NCBI GenBank assembly: GCA_003427395.1 | Contig: BFEA01000393.1 | Location: 860,354-918,156, forward strand | Direction: 5' to 3' | Source of the DNA: Chara braunii | Lineage: Eukaryota; Streptophyta; Charophyceae; Charales; Characeae | Length of the DNA stretch: 57,803 bases | Shown here: piece by piece, positions 30,956-41,340 of the stretch | Position numbering within the stretch: position 1 is the first letter of the stretch | How the letters are laid out: the number at the start of each line of letters is the position of its first letter | The notes under the pieces: generated by a model | Told to the model about the DNA's origin: nothing | Database searches by the model: none | What the model saw: the letters and a program-made list of their open reading frames with translations, nothing else | Program-made: the position numbers and the translations under genes

Positions 30956-31600
30956 TGTTAATGATGGATGTAGCATGTAACGGTAAACAGCTTGCTGTTG
31001 GAACAGGATAGCGATCAGATTAGCAACTTTGCTCTCACTTCGTCAGAGGAAATGCCCAGTTCGACAGTTGTCGACGTATTAAGAGGCTTTTCGATCAATC
31101 TTTGGTTTTATGCAATGGGAAATCGTGTCTCTTGCGTGAGTGTAAGTCTTTCTTGGAGCACGGGGGATCTTTGTCCATTGTAAACCTTCGCAAATGGAGA
31201 GCAATTAACTGTAGGGGTAAACGCTGTCTGATTTCGCTTCTAAAAAACAAACGCAAGCGAGCTTTTGCTTCGGGTCGTGATCTGGACTTTTTGGTTGCTT
31301 TGTTCTTGGTCATGAAGGAGTAGAAAAAGTACTAGATCTCTCCTCACACGTATTGTGAATGGTGTCGTTAAAGAGGGTTATGGATTTGATCTACAAAAGA
31401 AATTAGTGGCCAAGGTGCAATATGATGATCGTGTCAGTTTGCGTGGAGTGCGTATACTTTTGGACGACAAGATTGACCAGCTCGGGATTCCTCCATCTGT
31501 CCGTACTACTCTAAAGCGGAAGGTGATGACAGTTTGGACAAAAAATCATTTTGTCATTGACGTTATACACAACCATCGACATTATACGCGCTGAGAGGTC
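30956..31600 (+). pseudogene. Penelope-like linker with Cys-rich segment
   Basis: Frames here include LVLCNGKSCLLRECKSFLEH and INCRGKRCLISLL (about 31095-31250), then VNGVVKEGYGFDLQKKLVAK and GIPPSVRTTLKRKVMTVW (to 31594). Spaced Cys/His residues recall the zinc-finger-like motifs of the N-terminal-endonuclease Penelope group, but the exact pattern is blurred by frame breaks. Confidence 0.55.
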
Positions 31601-33063
31601 TCAGCCTGTTCATGTGTTGGTATACCGCTGCCGAGGTTCAATGGTCACGTGAGATGTAGAATCTGGGAAGATTCCCGCGTCCCGGAGTTTATGCACAATG
31701 CCTGTAATATTCCGAGAGCCTTTAAGGCATGCAGAGCCGATCGATTGAGGGTGGAATTAGTACAGGCTGCGAGATGTTGTAGAGTTGGCGAGAGTGATTA
31801 GTGGAATTTTAGTTTGGAAGAAGTCACGACATGTATGAATATGACTAAGGAGAGACCTGACGAGATGTGTGTGGAGGAGGTACGTGATGTGGGGCGTCTG
31901 TTTGATGGGTCAGTGTTAGCTCCCGCTGATCGTAATCCCGGCGAGACTGTTGTTCTTTGTCCCAGATTGTACCATGAAGCCATGCAGGACCTCTTCGTTC
32001 GTAGTACCTGCTACGTAGCACAAAGTAAATCCGAATGTGAAATCATGACCAAGGAAAAAGCAACTTACCGATCACTAGGCTTCAATCGTCTAGGACGATG
32101 GGTGGAGAAAGGTTCAGTGGGGGAAGGCTACGCCATTCCTAAGCATAAGGACCTGGAACGCTTCAGACCAATTTGTTCTACGTTTAGTGAGCCCGGTGCT
32201 CCAGCTGGGCGTAAGATCTCGAAGGGACTGAATGGCCTACTCAACGCACTTCCGGGTAAACTGCACTTTTAACCTAAAAAGTGTAGGGGACCTTGCCAGC
32301 CAATTGGACAGGATTAACATAGCTGCCGCCAAAATAGGATGAGATATAGAGTTGGTGGGAGCATCATAAAGATATGTTCTCGCGCCTCCCCCATAGCTCT
32401 ATCCTTCAGGCCTTAAACTGGCTTTTCGACTGGCACAGACAGAAAGGCAGAAGTGGCGTGTGGGTTTACCCTAGGGGTAAGGGTGCATCGGTCAACAAGT
32501 GGGCGAGCGAGTTAGGTTGGAAGGAGATTCTGTTCGTAGACATTTTTCAATTTGTTAAGTTTAGTCTGAGCTCTACGTACACTCGAGCGTCAGGAATTTT
32601 ATTGAAGCAGGTTTTGGGCATACCGATGGGCAACAGCATGAGCCCTCCCTTGGCATGCATCATGTGTGCACACTCTGAGCGGTGCTTTCTGGAAATGCTA
32701 GGTAGTCAGCGTAATTTGGTACACGGGATCCGTTTCATGGACGACGTGTCCCTATTCATGATCTGTAAGAAGAATGACAACTCATTGTTATACCAGGCCA
32801 CCAAGATACCGAGGCGTTTTGAAAGATGCTACCCCCAGACCCTGTCCCTAAAAAGGACAGATGACGGATCCGGGGGTTGGGAATTCTTGGGTTGCGCCTT
32901 GGAAATGCAGGAAAAACAGCCTTTCCTTGGCTGATTTCAACGAGTTCGAAATGAGGAGGACTTGAAGCTGGGTCAGGAATTGACAATCCGGGCCTGTCAG
33001 GACTTTATGTCCTGGTCCAGCCGGAGCCAAAAAGCCGCCGCTATCGCCGGTTGGCTATACCGC
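31601..33063 (+). pseudogene. Penelope-like reverse transcriptase
   Basis: Before the palm: VLAPADRNPGETVVLCPRLY, the ADK-like signature of Penelope RTs, and GYAIPKHKDLERFRPICSTF. After a break at 32272: KDMFSRLPHSSILQALNWLF, GIPMGNSMSPPLA (32617 onward) and the catalytic box FMDD at 32734-32745 in IRFMDDVSLFM. YxDD is more common at this box. The frame ends at 32932-32934 and the thumb continues in another frame until 33063. The closest family is Penelope-like by order and motifs; a non-LTR origin is unlikely because of the ADR and GIPMGN motifs. Confidence 0.88.
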
Positions 33064-33300
33064 TGTCGGCCCGAACACCCTTACAAGGGTATTTGGGCAC
33101 ATTTTTGCATCTCACAGAAGATGCGTCATCAATAGCATTCGAGAAAATGTCCCATTTCTGGGTGACCACAACCAACTCCCAGAAGGTGGGAGTGGCACTC
33201 GCATTTTGTGGTTGAATAAGAGAGTGTGTGGGCGTGCACCTTGAGGGCACGCGTTAGGCTAGCTAGACAGTTACTCAGTATAAACCAATAACCCCGCTTG
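33064..33300 (+). repeat. TGTCGG terminal-repeat family, copy 1
   Basis: It begins TGTCGGCCCGAACACCCTTA with palindrome ACCCTTAC-AAGGGT and later has AGAGAGTGTGTGGGCGTGCA. Related copies are at 43505 (minus) and 49133 (plus). A TG start with conserved first 60 bases suggests an LTR or other transposon terminus. The other end is not defined. Its first base is exactly where Penelope coding homology stops. Confidence 0.6.
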
Positions 33301-33810
33301 GTAGTACGAGCTAGNAGTAGGTTAGGGCCCAGCCTCGCACGCGCTGACGAAATTTCAATCCATAGACAATTCTACAATTGAGAGTACGGCTGNAGGAGGG
33401 CTCCGTTTGACTCANGGNNGGTGGCGTTTGGGGGCCGCGCCNTGCNGGCCACGNNNATACTAGGTTTGACCATGTGTTGTCGGCAGTAGGAGCCGTGACA
33501 AACTTTGGCTAGGATGGCACGGGCTGGGTACGGTGTGAGTGAAAGCCAGGGTCTTTCCGACTCGGAGATAGTAAAAGGACACCCTTTTGACAGACATGGT
33601 AGAGCAGGAAAGCCTCGGCCTTTGGCTGCAGCACGGCGGGGCTACATACAGGACGAGTCTAGTAAACACGGCCCTTGGGTGGCAAACACGGGCGTGTGGG
33701 GCCACGAGCTAAGGCAATAAGCCAAACGGTGGCCTTGGCGCACACTTTGCAGGCCCAGGTAGGTTGTAGTTACTCTTCATAAGAGAGATTGCACCTACTA
33801 CAACCAGGCT
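33301..33810. other. Gene-free stretch with low-quality bases
   Basis: Scattered Ns lie at 33315-33456. A 71-aa open segment (33505-33717) has no recognisable motif. Nothing else is seen. Confidence 0.35.
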
Positions 33811-34020
33811 TGGGCTTAGCCCTATTGGTTACAACACTAGACTTTCAACCAGCAGATTCGGGGATCAAGACCAGTTGCCAGCAGCAAAGGAGCGCAGGAG
33901 AGCTGAGAGGTTGAGGGTCCTGCGGGGCTATCCCCCTTGGTTTTGTTGGGAAGTCCGCCTACGGGACCGGCGAGCAGGACCAAGGGCAGGGTTCGACAGG
34001 TCCTCCTTTTCCCCTCGCTT
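33811..34020 (+). mobile_element. tRNA-like SINE
   Basis: Box A-like TTAGCCCTATTGGTTACAAC and box B-like GGGGATCAAGACC are correctly spaced (33815-33873). A G-rich body follows (GGGACCGGCGAGCAGGACCA). I cannot define the tail. Confidence 0.5.
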
Positions 34021-34135
34021 TGTTCCCATTTTCATTTTAATTTTTTAATGATTATTACTATTTCTTTTTTTAGGTATTATTAATTTTAAATTTTTGTTGG
34101 GCTTGGTCCGACGCCAGTACATGGGCCAACCGTGC

Positions 34136-34190
34136 AACCCGAGAGCCTAACTCAGTGGGTACACCCACGAACTGTTGAACTACAGATGAC
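34136..34190 (+). repeat. Fragment of tRNA-headed SINE family S2
   Basis: GAGCCTAACTCAGTGGGTAC then GAACTGTTGAACTACAGATG matches the head of the copy at 48893. It breaks off before box B. Confidence 0.65.
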
Positions 34191-34329
34191 CAAAAATAAA
34201 AGTATTCTGATTATCCGATGCCGTCGGTGGTATGTCGGTATTTCAAAGGCATGGCCCTTAAGCAAGAGAAAGGAAAGGGCAANGTGCCTGACNAGGGTGC
34301 AAATCAGGCACACCGCCCGTCGCACCGCC

Positions 34330-34945
34330 ATTTGCCATGAGATACTTGAGTGTGAGTATGCCCATGGGGACCCGCGGGGTGGTGGACAAGGCTTGGGATA
34401 CAACGGAAACCAACTTCGACCTGTTGTGTGAGGCTTGGGTGTGGGCCTGCCCAGTCCCATTTCTGTAGTGAGAGGTTTGAGTGTGAGCGTGCCCATTGAG
34501 GCCGGTAAGGCATCAGACCGGTTACACAGATTCTCTGAGGTCCCAAGGGTACCATCTTGTGTATGACCACTTGACAGCAGCCTCAGCTGTATAGCCGCGG
34601 GGAACGGAGATTTGTGGTCACATCTAAGGACGTCCGCAGATGCCCGATTTTATTTATTTATTTGTTTATTTATTTATTTATTTATTTTTGGTGTTATGTT
34701 AGAAAATTGGTAGAAATTCATTCACAAGAATTCATGCACAATTTGTGGGTAGTGTCGTGTGACCAGCACACTGAGCAAAGTACTAAGTTGCCGCTACTGC
34801 AGACAGCCAGGGCTGGTCCCATCTGAAGAAGTACAGCGATGTGACCTGAACCATGCCCAAGACTGGTCTGTTCCAAAATCTGCACGTTTTGCAGGTTTGG
34901 GGCTGTAGTATGAGCATTCCCGATGGGACCAGAAAGGTGGTGAAC
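34330..34945 (+). repeat. Dispersed short repeat with GTTTGAGTGTGAG core
   Basis: Related phrases occur at about 34347 (ACTTGAGTGTGAGTATGCCC), 34476 (GTTTGAGTGTGAGCGTGCCC), 34895 (a weaker version ending GATGGGACC) and 49879 (GTTTGAGTGTGAATATGCCC). Nearby 34649-34688 is a (TTTA)n microsatellite. No gene is seen. Ns occur near 34283. Confidence 0.55.
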
Positions 34946-35154
34946 TATGGCTGAGCAGGGCGTAGCCAGAGGGAAAGCCAGCGGAGGCTGCAGCGGCATT
35001 GCCGTGCAGCTCGTCCGTCGGACCCTGGTATATAGGCGAAAACCTACTCAAACCGGTATCTAGTTCCTCCCGTAGTTTCCCGCAAGATAACTGGAACTAC
35101 TGGGCCATTTTACGGCACGACAATGTGACCGTGCGCTGTAAATCGGAGGTGGGA

Positions 35155-35320
35155 CCGACGGGGTAACTCAGTTGGTACGCCTCTGAACCGTTGAAATGCA
35201 GGCCTGAGTTCGAGCTCTGTTGAGAGTGGGCGAGTAAGATACTATGAACTCTGGGTTATTAAAAGGACCGGTCTGCCGGGGATGATATTTCAGGGCCGCC
35301 GCCCTGTCTGAGTCCTCCGG
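35155..35320 (+). mobile_element. tRNA-headed SINE family S2 copy
   Basis: GGGTAACTCAGTTGGTACGC (box A) and GAGTTCGAGCTCTG (box B) are spaced as in tRNA. The body ends TTTCAGGGCCGCCGCCCTG, like the copy at 48893-49045 (CTCAAGGCCGTCGCCC). Confidence 0.7.
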
Positions 35321-36906
35321 GACATCTGTTAAGGTTGGAGCAATACCCCAGTTGAGGGGGCGGTCACGGGCGTTTGGGCCATGTGTGGGTGACTGAAAAT
35401 CCGGGGGCGTGTTGCTCCCTGAGTTGTAGTCTTGCGAAGCAACTTCTGCTATAAGTCTGGCAACAGTTCCGAGGCCTGTAGTAAAACCAAATGGCTCGGC
35501 TCAGTTAGAGCACTCACCACTGCAGGCAGGAGCATTCACGTTCGTATCAATACGTGAATACGGTAAAATACAAGTAGGGAAGTGCAAGGGTGAAGTCATC
35601 CTTGTGAGTAGTGGGGGATCGTGATCCTCGATTCTTGCTTTTTTTTATTTTTGTTTTTTTTATTTATTATTTTTTCTTCTTTTTTTTTTCTGCCGTCGCT
35701 TTGAAGATGGTTCTGGCTTTTATGCCTCTTTGCCTAGAGGGATGAACCTGGCGCCGTGTTTGATCAGATTCATCCCACGCTGACTGCAAGGAGTACTATA
35801 TGAAGTGAGCCCGACAGCAAGGCACGAGGACGCTGCTGTTTCGAAGACAAGCTGTTGAGGGATTGCATAGTGGCAAGCAGCGTTAAGTGGGAACGCGTGC
35901 GTTAGCAGCAGACGAGGTGGAAGAAAAGGAAGAAGAAGACGGATGCGACGGGGAAGAGGGAAGAAGAGGATAAAAGACGGTGTAGTTCGCTCATTCCTTG
36001 ATGGAATAGGGCAAGGTAAAGGTCGTTTTCAGGGTTATGAGGTAGGGCGAATTCAAATACGACGTTAGTTTTGGTGTAGGTTTAGTATAGAGAGAGATAG
36101 GAGAGAAAGAGCTTGCGCGGTGATGGCGGGGAAGAGGTGATGGTGAAATCGAAAGTTGCGTAGCTTGCCCGTTTCTCGATGGATTTGGGCGAGAAAAAAT
36201 GCTAAACCAGGGTTTCTGGCCATTGCGAGTGCGATGGCGGTGTCAAAATTGGTAGTAAGGCATTAGTTTTTTGGGATGTGAGCAACAGGGGTTGCGCCAT
36301 TGCTATCAGAGGTTGAGTATAGTAATGAATCTGGCCGCATTTCTAGCGGAAGATTCATTCTCATTTTGCAGGCTTGGTGACCAGCGGGCGAAGTGTCTAG
36401 CTGTGTTCTAGCGGGAAATCCACCCCTTGCCTCATCGCCATTGAAGCACCTGTGACGGGCGATGCTATTTCTTCATCATCAGTGTGCATGCATGCGGCCA
36501 AGGTCTCGGCCAGGTTCATTGGTAGCTTTACATGAGCAGGGGCAAGGCGGGGGTCGAGAAGTAAGCACCAAGAGGAGAGTGGGGCCAAAGGAGAGAAGGG
36601 AAATGATACTTACCTGGCCGCACAGTTTGTTTTGACGTCGATCATTCTCATTCATGGTGGTGGTGGTGGTTGTGGTCTCCATCACTGCGCCATGATCCTC
36701 GCCTCCATGTTATCGTGGTACTCGCCTACGTCCAGTTCGCCGCAGTCATCTTCATCGGGCCATCACCATCGTCTTCATTCACGATGCTGCTCTTTGATTG
36801 CATTCGCCAAAAGTGATCATGCTCGCGATCCTGGTCTGAGTGCAGATGCTCGTCGTGCCCGATGGTTGTAACTACCAGTCGGATTCAACCGTAAGTGCGT
36901 GCAAGA

Positions 36907-36910
<4 letters not shown>
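35321..36910. other. Gene-free stretch
   Basis: T-rich tract at 35638-35692 and otherwise no feature. 36330-36375 (CTGGCCGCATTTCTAGCGG and following) is duplicated at 37060-37102 (CTGGCCGCATTTCTAATGG), a ~45-base repeat. Confidence 0.45.

Positions 36911-36968
<58 letters not shown>
36911..36968. repeat. (GA)n microsatellite
   Basis: About 29 perfect GA units. Confidence 0.98.
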
Positions 36969-36971
<3 letters not shown>

Positions 36972-38912
36972 TCGCCACGATTTGGTGATTGCAGAAGAAC
37001 GAAGCGTCGAGCTACGGTGACAAACTGCGGACTCACTCGGCGGGATAGTGGACGCTGCATCTGGCCGCATTTCTAATGGAAGATTCATTCTCATTTTGCA
37101 TATTTGGAGAGTACAGGGGCGAGGTCTGTTGCAGCGCCCCTCCGCTCTTAACCACAACCGCTGTCTTGATCCGGCGTGCCTCACCGTGATGTCCGTTTTT
37201 GTGATCACCTCTTTGAGTTCAAACGTTGTTCGTTGCTGCTATCGCGATAACATGCGTCATTACTCATGCAATCGTGGTTGTCATTAGAGTATGTTGTCTG
37301 GTATCATACTCGTCATCACAATTATTTTCTTGATCTTGATCCTGGTGCTTGGCATCGGGGTTGCTTCTATCTTAATGGCTGCGTTGCAGCTGGTTGCATC
37401 CTCCATCGTGAACTTGCTGCTTTTCCCGTCGAATGTACCAAGTCACATGGACTAGCCAGATGCATTCCAAAAAACTATTACTTTCTGTTTTTACTAGGAA
37501 ACCGCACCCAGATTTCGAGAGAGAGAGAACGAGGGTGAGACTATAGGAAAGAGAAAGTAGGAGGAAGGAGCACGAACGAAAGGGAGAAGCGTGGTGAGAG
37601 CGAGGGCTGACAAATACTTACCTCACATGTCGTGCTCGAACGCACGGGAGCCAAGACAATGATAAAGGCCGGAATGGTATGTCGGTGCCTTTTCCTCAGT
37701 TTTTGAACGAAAGACTCACTTTCGTTTACTACGTTTTGTGATTAAGAGGGGAGGGGCCAGCGGCACGGTCAGACTGTGGCTACGTTAAGAGGATACAGTC
37801 TGCTGATATTTGGGGTGTTGCTGCCGTCCAGCCTGTTGAATTGCCGTTTGTCCCTGGGGTGATGCTTGTACGTGTGAGGAGTTGTGGCTGCAAGTAAGAG
37901 TTGCAGCAGTAGCTTGGAGCTTGATGCAAATCTTCGTTCGATGCTAAAGTACTTATGCTCGAACCACTAGGAGTTGCTGCTGCCGACATCTCAAGTTTTG
38001 GCTCACAACGACTATGATTCCGACAGTCTGCAGTCATCCTAAGTTAAGTTGTTGCCTGTCACCAGGTCGGTGGTACCGCTGTAGCGGCGGGACAACCAGT
38101 GTGGCTGACTGAGTGTAGCGGTGTCTGTCGCATCATACCGAATTACTGTTGTCAGGGCCAGTAGTACGGTTGTGTAATCAATGTAGCACCTGTTGTTATT
38201 TCGGTACTCTTTGCGTCGTCCATACAGCATCTGCTTTCTTCGATAGCACTGATTGCAGGGCACTGTTCACCACGGTGAGCCGCCATTGCTAAAGTTTGTG
38301 ACTTGAGCCACAACAGTCAGTGTAAGTTGCTGCAGCAAGGATAGTTGATGCCACAGTATTAGCGCTGCAGCTACCAAATGCCATTAGGACGGTTGCTGCA
38401 ACAACTACTCGTGCTTTCAGGAGTGGCGACGACGACCTGAGCTGTTGCCGTAGATCAGTTACCAAGGTTTATTGCTGTTGTACTTCGATCATTGGGGGCA
38501 TGCGGAGCGAACGGTACATTTGATGTGCACATTTGGGCAGAACGGTAAGATTGCGCCTCTGAGCTTCTTGTACGTGGGACGCAGTGCTTTTATTAGAAAC
38601 GAAAACTGAGTTGGGCACTGTTGCTGCCCGGATCACTGCTCCTCATTTGCGCATAACCACTGTGCACCATTTCCTCTTCACGACGGGGTCGCTGCTGCGA
38701 GTTGGAGTTCTGTTGGAGGACTGTTACTCTACGTTTCGGCTGTGGTTTGATCGTCTTCACTGCGTTTATTGGCCATCATTGCGGGGCCCTCAGGAGTGGA
38801 AGACTACAAGGCCCTCTCTCACAAGTCTGAGTGAACCTCTCTCGTATCTTGAGAGTCTGAACTTTCTTCTTTTGCCATTCTTACTCTCAGTCTAGTCTTT
38901 TGGTGCCGAGAG
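36969..38912. other. Gene-free stretch before hairpin element A
   Basis: No coding gene is supported. Splice-donor-like AGGTAAGTATC or TGAGGTAAGTATT occur on the minus strand at about 36606-36616 and 37613-37623. They may be fortuitous. Confidence 0.4.
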
Positions 38913-39033
38913 GAAGGCGGCAGGCGGGATTGAAACCCGTAATCCGCGCCAAGGCCTATGTGGGAGGTTTGCCCCACCGATTGCGGGAGCTCTGCCGGAA
39001 CCCAAGCGGGGTTTTGGAGGCAGAGAATTGCAG
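38913..39033 (+). other. Hairpin element A: conserved leader
   Basis: It contains GGCGGGATTGAAACCCGTA, CCGATTGCGGGAGCTCTGCC and TTGGAGGCAGAGAATTG. The same order and near-identical blocks occur at 50815-50932. On the minus strand the first block resembles a tRNA box B (GGGTTTCAATCCCGCC) with a possible acceptor pairing GGCAG/CTGCC, so a tRNA-like fold on the reverse strand is an alternative reading. Confidence 0.7.
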
Positions 39034-39143
39034 GTATAACTCTCATTTGATGCGTGTGATCCCTTCCCCTATCTGCTATCCCCTTAGGTATCAGAACGTA
39101 TATGTGAGAGACTACTACTTTTTCTGTTTATTATGTTTAACAG
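39034..39143 (+). other. Hairpin element A: intron-like segment (110 bp)
   Basis: Starts GTATAACT after CAG and ends TTTAACAG before GACA, with a T-rich tract before the acceptor. The matching segment in element B (50933-51045, 113 bp) has the same boundaries (AG|GTAA..CAG|GACA) but diverged inside, as introns do. Splicing is inferred only. Confidence 0.45.
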
Positions 39144-39280
39144 GACATGCACTGTGAAAGGTTTAATGAACAAGTATATATGAGAGACCAAATAACCCTT
39201 GAGTGAATTTAGACGGAACGAATTGGGGGAAGGTGGGAGAAAAGGGTTATGCATGCGTTTGACCGGCTCAACCCAAGGTA

Positions 39281-40273
39281 GAGTCTCTCCGGGTGGATGT
39301 GGACTCAGTGCTATGTTTTATTGAGGTTTGCTGATCTGAATGAGTGACTCTTATGGCTGGTCTACCCGGGTGGGATAGGATCAGTCGCTGTTTTATTTGA
39401 GGGTTTCTGAACAGGAGGACGGGCACCTCGGGTAGGGAAGGCTCAGAATCCTGGTGTTTATTTTAATGAGTTGCGGTGCGTGTTTTCTTTTGAGGGAGTA
39501 ACGACATAAGACTAAGCGTACCCTAGGGTTAGGGCGGCTTAGTTATGAGCCACGAATTATTTGGTCAACCAAAAGTATAAATTTTGATATATATATTTTA
39601 TTGAACTTATACTTCTTACAGACGGGCACCCCGGGTGGGGAAAGCCAATCAGTAAGTCAGGTAGAACTAAGGAAGAGGGAAAGAGGTGAAGAGTAAAACA
39701 AAGGTAACTGGATAGACTGAACGTACCCTAGGGTTAGGGCGGCTCAGTTATATGCTCGTGATAACACTAAGGAGCAGAGAGTTAGTATAAATCTTTTTTA
39801 TTTTCCCTTCTAGACATAAGGTAGGATCGGAAGTTCCATTATTGGAAATGTTCGATCGACTGCTTAATAAGAGAAGAAAAAACATAAAGTATGTGAAAGT
39901 ATTTGTACCCTATTTTCTGTTGTATGGCTAACTAGGCATACCCTAGGGTTAGGGCGGCCTAGCGATAAGCCTTTGTCGTTTAAAGTAAGTTGGACGTACC
40001 CTAGGGTTAGGGCGGTCCAGCGTTTCGGTGTTTATAACTGTTCAGGCAAATCAGGCACACCCTAGGATTAGGGCAGCCTGATCACATTGCCTTATGTAAC
40101 TTAAACTGTATGGCTAACTAGGCGTACCCTAGGGTTAGGGCGGCCTAGTGATATGCTTTTGTCGTAGATGTGATGTGGGTTGGACGTATCCTAGAGTTAG
40201 GGCGGTCCAACTTTTTGTCGTTTGTATTTATGTTCAGGCAAGCTAGACCTACCCCTGGGTAGGGATGGTCTAG
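39281..40273 (+). repeat. Hairpin array A with covarying stems
   Basis: At least nine units. Seven share a loop close to GTACCCTAGGGTTAGGGCG (19 nt), and arms differ but pair: ACTAAGC/GCTTAGT (39511, 39537), ACTGAAC/GCTCAGT (39716, 39742), CTAGGC/GCCTAG (39932, 39957), TGGAC/GTCCA (39991, 40015), ATCAGGC/GCCTGAT (40050, 40076), ACTAGGC/GCCTAGT (40117, 40143), GTTGGAC/GTCCAAC (40179, 40205). CTAGACC/GGTCTAG (40243, 40267) has a diverged loop. Earlier units (GAGTC/GACTC at 39281, 39302; CTGGTC/GATCAG near 39357) have GGGTGGG-type loops. The last six are spaced 58-67 bp. No ORF crosses the array. Confidence 0.9.
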
Positions 40274-41262
40274 AATGATGTCGTATGTAACTTTGTTTAA
40301 AGCAGATTCTCAGAACCAATAGATCAGACTTAGAGTAAGAAGGCAGAAGAAGATAGATTTGAGACTCTCAGATCTACTCAGACTCGCGTGAGAGGGCCTT
40401 GATACCTTGATGCACCTGAGGGTCCTGCAATGGTGGTCAAAACGAACCGCAAATTAGTCAAAACTGAAGTCAAACCGTTGAAATAGCCTCCACCTGGTGA
40501 TCCGCCAAGTCGCAGCGGTAGCCCGCTATCAGAAGTCTGATCACCCTTCTAAGTTGTAGTATCGCTCCTCTTGGTCAAACCGTCATTACTCAACCTCTAA
40601 GCGCCTTACTTGGATAAAGCATACCCCAGAAGGTGATGTGCACGGCTATTATAATACGGTGGTTCTTAGCAGAAACAACACCGCATAACAATGACTTTAC
40701 GATCGACGTCCGCGCCTCACAACCACTTGAAATAGTCGTGGGTATCAGCAGCAACAACCAAAATTCGTCCATACACCAACTACGCAGTCCGTCACTATAT
40801 GCAGGTACATGCTCTCACATCGCAGCCTCACTCAAAGGGTTAGGGATGGCAGATGTTGCACCCGCAAGAGGAACCCGCCTCGTGGCTGAACATCCACCTG
40901 CTTGTACACATACCAAATCCGAACGTCAATGAGGGCATTATCTCTCCACCATCAACATATGTATCCATAGTCCTTCCTTCTACCTTGCTCTCAGCACCTA
41001 GGTCATCATTACACAACTATCAGCAACCTACAAGTTCGACAGTTCATCCCGTTTGTTGTCAGCAACGAAATGAAGGCACAGGAAGGTGCCCACCTTTGCA
41101 GACCAGGTATGTACTCGCCCTTTCCTTGTCATACTGCGATAGCCACTTGCTGCGCTGCGCTAGCCATACCGCTCGGCTTCGGCTGCTCGATTTTCCATTC
41201 ACACGACATCGGCTGAGTAGACCGTCGTCATGACCGAGTACATATCTCTTTCCTTCACCCTT
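40274..41262. other. Gene-free stretch
   Basis: No supportable gene. Frames are short and without motifs. AGACCAGGTATGTACT near 41099-41114 looks like a splice donor but has no coding context. Confidence 0.4.
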
Positions 41263-41340
41263 GCGTGTCTCCCTTTCTCTCCCTCTCTCTCTTTCTCTCT
41301 GTAGCTTCATGACCAAACGTACCTATCCACAGGTAAGTTT
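41263..41340 (+). other. Splice-signal pair around a 28-base segment
   Basis: A CT-rich run ending CTCTCTGTAG (to 41304) is followed by 28 bases and then CAG|GTAAGTTT (donor at 41333). This has the form of a micro-exon with strong acceptor and donor. No coding partner exons are evident, so it may be chance in CT-rich DNA. Confidence 0.3.

Larger units (their letters stand above)
29261..33063 (+). mobile_element. Penelope-like retroelement, main copy with GIY-YIG upstream of RT
   Basis: The order is zinc knuckle, coiled coil, GIY-YIG endonuclease, Cys-containing segment, RT. In classic Penelope elements the GIY-YIG follows the RT; a permuted group with it at the N-terminal side is known from green algae, protists and invertebrates, and this copy fits that group. 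It is broken by at least six stops or frameshifts. Its 3' end is cut at 33063, where a terminal-repeat family member begins. Confidence 0.85.

Noticed and set aside
36911-36968. Arg/Glu or Ser/Leu repeat protein
   Set aside because: Pure (GA)n microsatellite translated in all frames.
39515-40265. CCCTAGGGTTAGGG units as interstitial telomere repeats
   Set aside because: The motif is confined to the loops of separated hairpins with fixed 19-nt length and is not tandem. It is better explained as the array loop.
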